Source of the DNA: Centrapalus pauciflorus
Lineage: Eukaryota; Streptophyta; Magnoliopsida; Asterales; Asteraceae
Assembly: GCA_020465985.1 (NCBI GenBank)
Contig: JAANYP010002952.1
Span: 101,001 to 165,000 of the forward strand
Reading direction: 5' to 3'
Length of the DNA: 64,000 nt
In this document: in pieces, positions 1-11,648 of the stretch
Numbering within the stretch: the stretch's first letter is position 1
Layout: the number at the start of each line of letters is the position of its first letter
Translations under genes and position numbers: made by a program
Notes under the pieces: model-generated
What the model was told of the DNA's origin: nothing
Seen by the model: only the letters and a program-made list of their open reading frames with translations
Database searches by the model: none

Positions 1-710
1 GTATACCGAACCCCACTCATGGTTCGGCGTATCTCATAGTCTAGTCCGGCCTCAAACCGGGCTATTTTTCTCTCTTCCGTGTCAACTTGATGTGGTGCAA
101 ACAAACTTAAGCGGGTGAACTCAACGGCATATTGTGTAACCGTTTTCGTTCCTTGAGTCAGATTCAGGAACTTCGCCTCTAGACGGCGCTTCTCATCAGT
201 AGGACAGTATTGCTGGGAGAATACTTCCTTGAACTCGTTCCAAGACATGTGTGACACTACCTCCATCGTCAGCACATGTGTCATTGCATCCCACCACATA
301 ACAGCGTCCCTTGCAAACATAGCGGTTGCAAAGCGGACCATGTCTTTATCAGCACAGTCGCTGATTCTGAAAGTTCTCTCTGTGGTGGTGATCCATTCCA
401 ATGCAGTCACAGCATCTCCGGTTCCATCAAAAGTAACAGCCCCGTTACTTTTGAAGTCCTTAAACCTACAGCCCCTTGATCGGTTGGAAGACCCAGTATC
501 TTGTCTTTCCTCTTGGTCATCTTGTTGTTGTTCCTTGTTCTTTCGTTTGTCAGCTTTACGTTTTGCCTCGGCCTCATCTCTGGCCCTTAACTGATCAGCA
601 AATGACTGAGCCTGCTCAGCCATTCGTTTGGATTGTAGCTCATTGTTTTGTTCCATGAGAGCTTGCATCATCTGGAACATTTGTTGAGGAGTCATATCGT
701 CTCCTGACAT
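1..710 (-). CDS. gag: Tekay-type Ty3/gypsy Gag, N-terminal part (element B), cut by window edge
   Basis: Reading the minus strand from the ATG at 710, the frame is open to the window edge (about 236 codons). It begins [15 protein letters not shown], followed by a charged, Gln/Arg-rich coiled-coil stretch and then the retrotransposon gag core, recognisable by [20 protein letters not shown] and the SWNEFKEVF block. It is nearly identical to the Gag of the full-length element at 54561-55481, so it belongs to the same family. Gag packages element RNA into virus-like particles. The start lies next to a tRNA-Met primer-binding site (901-912) and an LTR (916-2873), the normal order for the 5' end of an element. 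No break is visible in this part; zinc knuckles and pol would lie outside the window. Confidence 0.9.
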   Translation of the reverse strand, partial: MSGDDMTPQQMFQMMQALMEQNNELQSKRMAEQAQSFADQLRARDEAEAKRKADKRKNKEQQQDDQEERQDTGSSNRSRGCRFKDFKSNGAVTFDGTGDAVTALEWITTTERTFRISDCADKDMVRFATAMFARDAVMWWDAMTHVLTMEVVSHMSWNEFKEVFSQQYCPTDEKRRLEAKFLNLTQGTKTVTQYAVEFTRLSLFAPHQVDTEERKIARFEAGLDYEIRRTMSGVRY

Positions 711-900
711 GTTCTGAAATATAACAACTTACATTTAGAACATTTATTTGTAAGTCCTAAGTATTTACAGTTACCCTTTGTGTTTCCCCGTGTGCATGTC
801 AATCCTATCTTAGTTCAGATCATTACTTAGAAGTTCATTCTAATATCATAACCTAAGTTTGAGTCCAAGTCCTCGCGGACACTTGAAACCTCAAACTAAT

Positions 901-912
901 GCTCTGATACCA
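901..912 (-). promoter_or_regulatory. Primer-binding site of element B (initiator-Met tRNA)
   Basis: On the minus strand this reads TGGTATCAGAGC, complementary to the 3' end of plant initiator-Met tRNA, three bases inside the LTR edge at 916. The 711-900 stretch between it and gag is untranslated leader, closely matching 54373-54560 of element K. Confidence 0.9.
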
Positions 913-915
913 AAC

Positions 916-2873
916 TGTGACGTCCTTGTTAATTAATGAAATAATTGTAGCAATCACCAGGATCGACTAACAACCCAATGAGTAATCATGATAATTGAAA
1001 TTGAATACTTAAATTAGAATTAAGCAAATCCACACTAAAGCAATAGAATACATGTCTACAGTGATAAGAGTCTAACTATTACATCAACATAATTGTTTTA
1101 GAAGTAGAAATCCCAGCCAAAAGCTATTACATTCAAGTACCAATAGCTACTAAGGTCTCCGGGATATTGATTTGATATGCTTAAGTAGATGGTCCAGCTA
1201 CACTCTTGCCTTTGCCTGTAAACAATGTGAGTCAACAGTAAGCTAAATGCTTAGTGAGATAACAGATTATGCATACAACAAATATTTCTTTACAAACAAT
1301 GCTTAACCATGGGTAGTGTAAGCCCCATGTATGTGAATATCGGCAGTGTAAGCCTCAGTGTATGTGAAAAACCATGCAGTGCAAGCATGGGTTGGCAGTT
1401 CAATATGTTGATCGGGGATGTGCCGAACCTGATGGGATACGAGTGGGATGATCAGTCCCCGACAGTGGCCTGCTGTTAGCCCCAGTCCAGGTCGCATCAG
1501 ATTATGAAGTAATGATCATGCAGTGCAAGCATGATGTAAATAGATGCACTTTCAAATGAACGCAAGCTACATGTGTGTTACATGTCAAGTACGAGTGTGC
1601 ATCATAACAACAAATCATTTCATGAGTGCCAAATGAAGTATATGAACAATGTGAACATGCAATTGAATGTATAAACATGAATGTAAAAACAATAAATGTT
1701 CGAATGATAATCTGCAACTCACAGTGATTGGTTTTGTGACTTGATCCTGAATCAATGTGTGTTTTGATAACACCACAATGATCTGTAAAGTAGGTGTAAT
1801 AGTGAATTTGTGTCAGTAATTGCTTAAAACTTGTATTTTGTAATTTTAAATGTAATTGGGTCTGAATTCGGACCACATCCGAATTCGGATGGATCCGAAA
1901 TCCGAATGGTCCTCAGGTCCGAATTAGGGTGATCCGGATTTGGTCTTGATCCGAAATTGATGGATCCGAAATAGGTATGTGTCCGAATTGAGGTTGAGTC
2001 CGAAATTGACATTGATCCGAAATGGGTAATGGTCCGAAACACTGTAAGTCCGAAATGGGTGTCCGAAATATGTGTTGGTCCGAAATGTTTGAATCAGGAC
2101 CCGAATTCGGATGGTCCGAATTCGGTCCATAGGGATCCGAGTTCATACTTATAAATTTTCCAGATTTGCATTTTTGACCATTTTACATGTTTCAGTAACT
2201 AAAAATTGAAGTTATGAACTTAACTGTACTATATCAACTTATAACATAACATTTGTATACCAAAACAACCCATTTGTGTCCATTTTTTCTATGTGTCTCG
2301 ATGAACACACACACTAAAACACACACTTAACTTGAAATCATATGTAGAGTTCGAATCTGATTCTGAAAATTGATATATTACATTATCATCACTCGATTTT
2401 AACTAATCCATAGTAACATTCAACATGCATAAACATTTGCATCCTAAATCTTAGAAATCGGTTCTTATAAAAACCGAACCAAAACTTCCAAAATCCGTAA
2501 TATAGGGAGATTGTTACCTTGATTTGAAGTTTGTAGTAGTTATAGTTTCTTCCAAATCACTTGAATCCCGATTTTTAGCACTTGAATCCAACAAATTCGG
2601 ATTTGATGATGAGTTGATGGGTTTTTCTTAGAGAGAGAGAGAGTGAGAGATCGAGAGAGCTAGAGAGAGAAGGTGATGGTGATAATGAAAGGGTTTCCTT
2701 TCTTTTATTTTCCTTTTTGACTTATTTGCACAATAAACCCCTCAACTTCGTATTTTCATATTTAACTAATAATATGATCAAAATTCAACTTAAATTGCTT
2801 AAATTTTCCATAAGTACAATAATTGAGTCTTAATAATTGTAAATTACACATAATTGAAAATTGGGATGTTACA
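916..2873 (-). repeat. Tekay LTR shared by element A (3' side) and element B (5' side)
   Basis: Minus-strand sequence starts TGTAACATCCC (at 2873) and ends GACGTCACA (at 916), the same termini as the LTRs of the intact element at 52429-61158, and is about 1.96 kb. Upstream of it (2911-5061) is the 3' end of a pol gene; downstream (1-912) are a primer-binding site and gag. One LTR therefore serves two elements. It is more diverged from the LTRs of K than those are from each other. Contains the CCGAA-motif array at 1862-2137. Confidence 0.9.
1862..2137 (-). repeat. Array of TTCGGA(C/T)-type short motifs inside the LTR
   Basis: On the plus strand the motif GTCCGAA or ATCCGAA recurs roughly every 10-20 bases (on the minus strand TTCGGAC or TTCGGAT), separated by variable spacers. 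It is in the same relative place as the arrays at 53171-53410 and 59976-60213 in element K's LTRs, but number and spacers have diverged. Confidence 0.8.
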
Positions 2874-2910
2874 GCATGGGCTCCACCACGCCTATACTTC
2901 GTCCGCGAAG

Positions 2911-5061
2911 TCATGCTGCGCTAAACAAACTTGGGTACTTAGTCTTCATGTCTTCTTCCGATTCCCAAGTGTGATTAGCTCCCCGATGATGCTTCCACTT
3001 GACCAGCACCATTCTGATCTCTTTGTTCCGTAGCTTTTTGACTTTTGTCTCCAAAATGCACTCCGGTTCATCAACGAACCTTAGTCATTCGTCAACCTTA
3101 ATGTCCGAGTGATCAGTCCATGGTTCCCTCTCGGGCACCAGACTCTTTCTTAAGTATCCTACGTGGAAGACCGGGTGAACTCCTGATAACTCTTCCGGCA
3201 AGTCCAAGTGATAGGACTGATTCCCAATTCTTTCTAGTATCTTGAAGGGTCCTATGAATCGAGGTGATAACTTTCCTCGCTTTACGAATCTTGTAACACC
3301 TTTCATTGGGGAAACTTTTAAGTAGACCCAATCGTCCTTCTGAAACTCTATTGCTTTGTGTCGGCGATCGTGATAATTCTTTTGCCGATCTTGTGCCGTT
3401 TTCATGTACTATCGAATGAGTTGGATCTTTTCGTTCGTTTCTTGTAGCAAAGCAGGACCGGCTATTGGAGTTTCTCCTGTTTCCCTCCAACAGGTTGGAG
3501 TCCTACATTTTCTTTCGTATAGAGACTCGAACGGTGCCATCTTGATAGTGGAATGGTAACTATTGTTGTAGGAGAATTCAACCAATGGGAGGTGATCGTC
3601 CCAGTTACCACCCAAATCCATGACACATGCTCTGAGCATGTCTTCGAGAGTTAGGATTGTTCTTTCACTTTGCCCATCAGATTGAGGTCTATAGGCAGTA
3701 CTCATTGCGATACGAGTACCAAGACCGTTTTGTAAAGCAGCCCAGAAATTGGAAGTGAATCTACTATCTCGGTCAGAGACAATAGACTTAGGCACACCAT
3801 GCCTAATGACAATTTCGTTAACGTAGATCTGGGCAAGACGGTCGAGTGAATAAGTTTCTCGGATTGGAATGAAGTGTGCAGATTTTGTTAATCGGTCAAC
3901 GATGACCCAAATGGCATCATGTTGACGACGTGTTTTGGGAAGTTTTGTTACGAAATCCATAGTAATATGGTCCCACTTCCATTCTGGGATAGGAAGAGGT
4001 TGCATACTACCATAGGGTTGTTGGTGCTCGGCTTTGACCAGACGACATGTTCTGCACCTTTCAACATACTGACCGACATCTCTTTTCAATCCTGGCCACC
4101 AGAAATCGGCCTTCATGTCGTTGTACATTTTTGTGCTGCCAGGATGAATTGAGAATTTAGATTGATGAGCTTCTGCAAGTATCACTTCTCGCATGTTCCC
4201 GAACTTAGGAACCCAAATTCTGCCGTACACACCTTTGAGTCCGGTTCCATCATCTTGCATTAATGGCAACTGAACTCTAATATTTTCATCCTTTACATTC
4301 TCCTCCTTTAAGGCCTGCAACTGAGCAGCTCTTACATCGTCTATGATCGTTGAAGTCAGTATCATGGAAGTCAAGGCATAGCAACATGCCTTGCAGTACG
4401 CTTTTCGGCTTAGGGCATCGGCCACTACGTTGGCCTTCCCTGGATGGTATAAGATCTCGCAGTCATAGTCTTTGATCAGCTCCATTGACCTTCTTTGCCT
4501 CATATTCAAGTCCTTCTGACTGAATATGTACTTCAAACTCTTGTGATCGGTGTAGAGCTGACACTTGGTTCCGTACAAATAGTGTCTCCATAACTTGAGA
4601 GCGAAAGTCACAGCAGTTAGCTCTAGATCATGAGTAGAGTAATCTTTCTCATGTGGTTTGAGTTGTCTAGAAGCATATGCTATGACGTTTCATCTTTGCA
4701 TTAGTACAGCACCCAAACCCGTGCCTGATGCATCTGTGTAGACTACGAAATCTTCGTTCCCTTCAGGCAGGGCTAACACTGGTGTTTCACTTAGCAGATT
4801 CTTCAAGTTGTCAAATGCCATTTGCTGTTCTTCTCCCCAAAAGAAGGTCGCGTTCTTGCGAGTAAGCTTTGTTAGCGGAACGACGATCTTTGAGAAGTCT
4901 TTGATGAATCGGCGGTAGTATCCAGCCAATCCCAGAAAACTCCGAATCTCTGAGGCGTTGCGGGGTGATTCCCAGTTCTGGATAGCTTCGATCTTTGCAG
5001 GATCAACAGCAATCCCAGCACCAGATATCACGTGCCCCAAGAATTGGATCTGAATTAATTG
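2911..5061 (-). pseudogene. pol: Tekay Pol 3' half (RT thumb, RNase H, integrase, chromodomain), element A
   Basis: Minus-strand remnant matching exon 2 of element K's Pol. In order: end of RT/start of RNase H ([28 protein letters not shown]), RNase [11 protein letters not shown], integrase zinc-binding [11 protein letters not shown] and [12 protein letters not shown], core motifs [24 protein letters not shown] and DGQSERT, the GPY/F module ([14 protein letters not shown]), and a chromodomain-like C-terminus ending at the stop at 2911. Broken by at least three in-frame stops relative to K: TGA at 4690-4692 (Gly codon), TAG near 3406-3408 (Gln codon), TGA at 3085-3087 (Arg codon). It begins just inside the 3' end of the intron found in K (the bases ATTCAG precede the first codon), where it is joined to element C. 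Confidence 0.9.
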
Positions 5062-5087
5062 TTTAAGAATTGGATCTGAATTAATTG
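5039..5087. repeat. 26-bp-period tandem duplication at the A/C element junction
   Basis: A 23-base block (5039-5061) recurs exactly at 5065-5087. On the minus strand each copy spans the intron-3'-end/exon boundary of element A (AATTAATTCAG then ATCCAATTCTT). Element C pol begins immediately after, at 5088. This looks like a repair scar of an illegitimate join. Because no stop arises, the two pol genes read through as one frame of about 1000 codons (4690-7692). Confidence 0.85.
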
Positions 5088-8000
5088 TCTGAGAAATTCC
5101 GTGAGAAGTCCTCCACTGCACCAACACCATTGCTACTTCTCTATTTCTCAGCTTCTTCATCTTTGTCTCTAGAATGACCTCAGGCTCGTCACATTGCAGC
5201 TTCTCGTTAATCTTATAAGTCAGATGATCAGCCCACTTTTCGCTTTCGTTTTCATTACACTTCCTAAGTTGCGACACGTGAAATACAGGGTGTATGTTGG
5301 ACAGTTCGCTCGGCAACTCCAACAGATAAGATTGAGTTCCAACACGCCCGGTGATCTTGAAAGGACCAACGAATCGTGGTGCTAACTTGCCACGCTTGCC
5401 GAATCTGAACACACCTTTCATCGGCGAGACTTTTAATACAACATAGTCGTCCTTCTGGAATTCTAAAGGCTTATGGCGTCGGTCGTGATACGATTTCTGT
5501 CGAGATTGAGCAGTTTCCAAGCGTTGGCGGATAATTCTGATCTTGTCGTTAGTCTGTTGAAGTAGCTCGGGACCGGCGATTGGTGCTTCACCGGCTTCAT
5601 GCCAACACGTAGGAGTTCGGCACTTGCGTCCGTATAAGGCTTCGAAAGGTGCGGCTTTGATGGATGAGTGGTAACTATTGTTATAAGAAAACTCTGCTAA
5701 CGGCAAGTGGTCGTCCCAACTACCGCTAAACTCAAGGACACATGCTCGCAGCATGTCTTCGAGCGTAAGGATCGTACGCTCACTCTGGCCATCAGGCTGT
5801 GGATGATACGCTGTGCTCATTCTGATCTTAGTGCCTAATCCATCTTGTAATGCACTCCAGAACCTCGAAGTGAACCGACTGTCGCGATCCGAAACAATTG
5901 ACAGTGGCACTCCGTGTCGTGTAACGATCTCGTCTATGTACAACTTGGCTAGTTTCTCAAGTGAATAGTTTTCGCGAATCGGAATGAAATGTGCGACTTT
6001 GGTTAGGCGATCCACGATAACCCATATTGCGTCGTGCTGTCTTCGTGTAGTCGGAAGCTTCGTCACAAAGTCAATCGTTATGTGATCGAACTTCCACTCG
6101 GGAATCGGTAGAGGCTGTAGACTGCCATAAGGCTGCTGATGCTCCGCTTTGACCAATCGGCAAGTAACACAATTATCGACATATTGGCCTACGTCTCTTT
6201 TCATACCGGGCCACCAATACTCGGCTTTTAGATCGTTGTACATCTTGGTGCTGCCAGGATGTACCGAGAAGTTAGAACAGTGGGCTTCCGAAAGAATTTT
6301 CTGTCGAACATTACCAAATTTGGGAACCCAGACACGATTTTTGAAAAGATTCAAGCCACGAGGGCTATCGGTTAAGAATTGAAATTGCCCTTTCATGTCC
6401 TCAGAGTTGAGGTTTTCTTCTTTTAGAGCTTCGGCTTGAGCAACAAGGATTTCATCGATCAAAGTTGATGAAAACAAAGTATGGGTCAAGGTATAAAGAC
6501 ATTTAGCAGAGTAGGATTTACGACTCAATGCGTCGGCCACCACATTCGCTTTGCCAGGGTGATAAAGAATATCACAGTCATAGTCTTTGATGAGTTCCAT
6601 GGAGCGTCGCTGGCGCATGTTGAGCTCCTTCTGGTTGAAAATGTATTTAAGACTCTTGTGATCCGTATATAACTGACATTTGGTGCCGTATAGATAATGT
6701 CGCCATGTTTTCAACGCGAAAGTAACAGCAGCAAGCTCAAGGTCATGAGTCGGCTGACTCTTTTCATGATCCTTGAGTTGACGAGAAGCATATGCAATAA
6801 CTCGGCCTCTTTGCATTAAAACACACCCGAGTCCTTGATAGGAGGCATCACTGAAGACCACAAAATCTTCATTGCCTTCGGGTAAGGCCAGAATAGGTGC
6901 TTCAATGAGCTTTTGCTTTAAGGTTTGGAACGCGATTTCTTGAGCTTCTTCCCATATAAAGGGATTATTCTTGCGAGTAAGTGAAGTAAGAGGCACGGCT
7001 AATTTAGAGAAGTCCTTAATGAATCGACGGTAGTAACCCGCCAATCCCAAGAAACTTCGGATTTCGGTGGCTGATTTGGGAGCTTCCCAGTTCTGAATGG
7101 CTTCTATCTTAGAAGGATCCACAGAGATTCCTTCACCAGATATCACATGACCAAGGAATTGTATCTGTCGCAACCAAAATTCGCATTTAGAGAACTTGGC
7201 GTAAAGTCGCTCTTTGCGCAGCAACTCTAGCAGCTCTCTAAGGTGCACAGCATGTTCAGCTTCGGTTTTTGAGTAGATGAGAATATCGTCTATAAAGACG
7301 ATAACAGACTTATCGAGCATTGGTCTACATACGCGGTTCATCAGATCCATTAACGCCGCAGGAGCGTTTGTAAGACCAAAGGGCATAACAAGAAACTCGT
7401 AATGCCCATATCTAGTACGGAAAGCTGTTTTGGGGACGTCTTCTTCACGAACTTTGAGTTGATGATACCCAGATCTAAGATCGATTTTCGAGAAGTAACT
7501 GGCTCCCTGAAGCTGGTCGAAAAGATCGTCTATTCTGGGCAACGGATATTTGTTCTTTATTGTTACCTTGTTCAATTCCCTATAATCAATGCACATCCGG
7601 AGAGTCCCATGTTTCTTCTTAACAAAAAGGACAGGAGCTCCCCAGGGAGATGAACTTGGTCGTATGAGTCCCTTGTCAAGCAATTCTTGCAATTACTTCA
7701 TCATTTCTTGCATCTCAGCAGGTGCAAGTCTATACGGCGCTCGAGCAATTGGTGCCGCACCGGGCACTAAATCAATTCTGAACTCCACCTGACGGTCTGG
7801 TGGGAGTCCAGAGATGTCCTCGGGAAAGACATCTGGAAATTCAGAGGCTATCGGTACCTCGGCTAATGTTTTCTTTTCAGACTTAGCATCTATTGCATAT
7901 GCTAAGTATGACACGCAACCCTTAGCTATATGTTTCCTAGCTTTGACTACAGAAATTAAACATAAGTCACCTTTCTTTCTGTCACCATAGATGCAGATAC

Positions 8001-8661
8001 TGCGGCCATCCGGTGTAGTGAGCTTTATCGACTTCTTCTTGCAGACAATGTTGGCGTCATGATGATCAAGCCAATCCATACCGACGATGACGTCGAATTC
8101 GTGAAAGTCCATAGGAATGAGGTCAAGTTGGAACGTGCAATTATCTAACAGAATCATGCAGTCGCGGTAAATTTTATCGGTGGACATGCACACGTTACTG
8201 GCCGTTTCGATATCAAATATAACAGGCAGAGTTGTCGGAGTAATTCCAAGCTTAGATGCAAATGCACTTGATATAAAAGAGCGATTGGCTCCTGAATCGA
8301 AAATAACTCTAGCAGGGATAGAGTTAACAAGAAACGTACCAGATACCACATCTGGTATTTCCTTAGCTTGCTCGGCTGTTATTTGGAATGCGCGATTCTG
8401 ACTCCTAGTTGGCTCGTTACGGCGACTAGAACCTCCACGCGATGCGCTATGTCGGGCTGGTTGATTCTGTCTTTGTTGATGATATTGTTGTTGGGGTTGG
8501 TGCTGCTGCTGCTGCAATCGTGGATGATGTTCTGCACTTGGGTAAACTATGCTGAACGGATGCGTGCATGCATGCTCATTATGTCCAGGGCGTAAACAGT
8601 TGTTGCAAACTTTAACTTTGTTAGGACATTCTTCACTGCTATGTCCTATTTCGTTGCACAC
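5088..8661 (-). pseudogene. pol: Tekay-related Pol (protease, RT, RNase H, integrase, truncated chromodomain), element C
   Basis: Same minus-strand frame as the gag at 8665-9717. Order: second zinc knuckle (CNNCLRPGHNEHAC), aspartic protease with [11 protein letters not shown] with [12 protein letters not shown] and [13 protein letters not shown], RNase H ([23 protein letters not shown]), integrase ([51 protein letters not shown]), GPY/F ([14 protein letters not shown]) and the start of a chromodomain ([19 protein letters not shown]). RT reads through the position of K's intron without interruption ([11 protein letters not shown]). Two nonsense codons: TGA at 8662-8664 and TAA at 7690-7692 in place of Gln. 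The chromodomain is cut at 5088, so the 3' end and 3' LTR are lost. Confidence 0.92.
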
Positions 8662-9717
8662 GTATCACCTCACATCATTGGGGTTACAACGCCCAATGTG
8701 TGACTTCTGGCAGCGGCGACACTGCCTCGGCTCAGAATGTACCGCATATGATCGAGTTTGCTGTGCTGGAGGCGAGCTGAACTGTCGGTACTGAAACTGC
8801 TGTGGCTGAGAATATCTGGATGAAGATCCAGAATAGCTTCCAGTGCGCGATTTCTTGGGCGGTGATGGACATGTCGGGTTGATAGATGAAGCAAGAACTC
8901 GTCCAGCTCGAATAAAGTCCTGCTCGAGAATTCGAGCAGCTTCAACACAGTCAGCATAATTGGTATATCCCCGGTGCTTCAAGAACTTCTGATATTCGGG
9001 ATGCAGACCCATCAGAAAACGGTCGATCTTTCGCTCTTCAGTAGCGACTTGATAGTCAGACAGCAAGCTCAGTCGGGTGAATTCAATCTCATACTCAGTC
9101 ACCGATTTGGTTCCCTGAGTAAGAGACATCAGCTTCTCTTCCAAACGCTTCTTTTCATCAGCTGGGTAGTACTGACGAAAGAAGATAACTTTGAGTTCAT
9201 CCCAAGATAGGGACTTAATCCAGTTGGCTCCGTGCATGTTTTCCTGAGATCTCCACCACATAACAGCGCTACCCTCGAACAGTGTAGTAGCAAAGCTGAC
9301 CTTGGATGCTTCAGCATAGTCGCTGATGAGAAATATTCGCTCAATGCCAGTGATCCACTCGAGCGCTTCAATCGAGTTTGCAGCACCCTTGAAGGGTTGA
9401 GCTCCGCAAGCTTTGAAGTAACGAAAATTGCAGCCCTTCGGAGGGACTACAGGGGCTTCCTCCTCGTCGGTGTCATCATTTCGGCGTCCAGTGTCTTCAT
9501 GCTGCTTCTTCTGGCGTTCTTCCCTTCGCCTAGTTTCGGCTTCATCACGAGCACGAAACTGGTCTTGTAAGAACTTAGCTTGACGCTCGTTGTTCTCATT
9601 GAGCATCGTTTGCATTATTTGCATGATCTGTTCAGGAGTGAGTCCACCTCCAGCTCCTTCACCAGATCCAGACATGTTCTGAAATAATATAAATAATACT
9701 TGCATAAGAATAGGCAA
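8662..9717 (-). CDS. gag: Tekay-related Gag, element C (ends at a nonsense codon in the first zinc knuckle)
   Basis: 350-codon minus-strand ORF starting at 9717 (an upstream in-frame ATG is not excluded; MSGSGEGAGGGLTPEQ at about residue 15 aligns with the start of the other Gags, so the true start is probably near 9675). Gag core motifs: ALEWITGIERIF, SAVMWWRSQ, SWDELKVIFFRQYYP, TKSVTEYEIEFTRLS. Tail rich in Ser/Gln ending QCRRCQKSH. The closing TGA falls at the first Cys position of a CX2CX4HX4C knuckle, whose remaining residues (YVCNEIGHSSEEC) follow in the same frame, so the stop is a mutation rather than a natural gag end. Gag builds the particle and binds RNA. Confidence 0.85.
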
Positions 9718-9866
9718 AATTCCTATTCTACCCCGTTTCCCGATTCCTAAAGCAAAGTCAAAGCCTATCTCAGGTCAAGTTAAAGCCTAGACATTCGAAG
9801 CTAATATCTTTGCTTAAAAGTTTGAGTCCAAGTGTTATTGCTAACACTTGAATCCCTCAAACTAAT

Positions 9867-9878
9867 GCTCTGATACCA
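9867..9878 (-). promoter_or_regulatory. Primer-binding site of element C
   Basis: TGGTATCAGAGC on the minus strand, three bases from the LTR edge at 9882. The stretch 9718-9866 is the untranslated leader. Confidence 0.9.
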
Positions 9879-11024
9879 TCCTGTCACATCCTTGCTTCAA
9901 AACACGCTTGCTTATCCCAGGAATAATAATAAATGCATAAAGCTAATATAACATTACAATAAGTCTTGCACTGCACGTGCTACAAGGTTACAGTACTAAG
10001 TTGCTAAAAACATCATAACATAAATAAAAGCAGCTACCCAAAACCCAAGGCATCATAAAGCTATACCACAAGCTGAAAGTGAGCTAAGTCCTCTGGGCAG
10101 ATCAGATAATAGACCTAAGCAGAAGGTCCAGCTTGTTCTTTACCTTTTCCTGTAAAAATTGTAAGTAGCAACTGTAAGCTAAAGCTTAGTGAGTAAACAG
10201 ATATTCATGAATGCATGTAAAATATGAGGCGAAAGTGCCTATAAAGGCTGTTATGCTTGCTTGCTTGCTTGCTTGCTCATTTGCTTAATACCCAGAAAGA
10301 ACGCTGCACAATTGAGACATTTCACGCAGAACGGAGATGCCACCACTATGGGTTTACCGCTGACAGATGATCAATCTGTGATGCGGGGCTAGCTATCCGC
10401 ATAATGCTCAAGGGATAGTGGTGAACATCAGAATTGCTTACTCGCTAAAAATAATGCTTATAAGATGCACAAAGAAACGCTAATACAAAGTTTGCTGTAT
10501 AGTATGCAGAACAATAAACAGATAGCAGATAAATATGCATATTAATAGATCAAATGTAAGATCCGGCTAAGCTGGGCATCACCTGTACCACAGTGTTCGC
10601 CTTCACTCACAAAAGTCTATTGAATTCCAAAGAAATCATATAGAAGCAAATTTATGTCTCAATTTCATATAAAACATGTAAACAAGAATAACTGTTACTC
10701 ACTGTACTGAAAATGCTTTGAAATGCTCGGAAATACTTGCTCGGCTTATTTACGCTTTAAATTGCTTTATAATGCTTGCACTTGCTTATCTAGGCTCAAT
10801 ATAGACTGGCACTGGCTTTGACTCGCAGCTGGGCTAAACAGCTTATGTATAATATCTGAAGTTTAATATTACAGAACATGTGCTAAATTAATAATGCTAG
10901 CTCAATATTCCAACATCTATAAGCCATAATTTCTAGCTAAATATTTTGCTATTTATTTTGCTAATTTATGCGTTGCTCATTAATTTTATCAACTAAACTC
11001 AAATTTAATGAACAGATTCGAGCA

Positions 11025-11240
11025 CATTAGACAGATTCGAAGGCAGACTCAAAATTAGGGATTAGATTCGAACCTCATTCGAATCTGAAGTTAGATTCGA
11101 AGGCAATCTCGAATATGGGGTTAAACTCGAAGGCCATCTCGAATCTGGTGGTTAGATTCGAATCTATGATTCGAATCTAGCCTTATTCGAGCCTGTTCTA
11201 TCTATTTTCGAGTCTGTTTTACGTATTCTCGAGTTTGTTC
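11025..11240 (-). repeat. Array of TTCGAATC/TTCGAG motifs in element C LTR
   Basis: AGATTCGAA, CTCGAATCT and close variants recur about every 12-25 bases on both readings (the core TTCGAA is palindromic). Similar in style, not in sequence, to the TTCGGACC arrays of the K family and the ATTCGAGTT array in H. Confidence 0.75.
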
Positions 11241-11640
11241 ATAAGCTACAGCTTTACACATGCATTTTCAAGCCTAAAATCACAAATAAACTAAGCAACA
11301 AGCCTCGGTTTGATTATATTATACATAATCTACCATATTTTAGCTAAAACTCATACAAAATCAGCTTTAAATCGCCTAGAATGATAAACTCGAATTCGTA
11401 GCTTCAAGAACCGAAAGTGCAGAAAACGAAAATGACAAATTTTACCTCAAATCCGTATCAAATCACGCCTGCAATGATAGATTTGGATAGTACGCTTCGA
11501 GATCTTTCCAATGACGTATAGAACTCGAGATTTGGCCGGTCGGTTTGGCAGAAAAGTTAGAGAGATGTTCGGTTTCTAGAGAGAGGAGCTCTGGGAGGGA
11601 AAATGGCTTGCAAGAAATGAGAAAATGAACTCTCGGCTCC

Positions 11641-11648
11641 TATTTATA
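11641..11648 (-). promoter_or_regulatory. Probable TATA box of element C LTR
   Basis: Minus strand TATAAATA, followed by AGGAGCCGAGAG, inside the 5' LTR about 90 bases from its outer edge. This short distance makes the U3 region small. Assignment by motif only. Confidence 0.5.
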
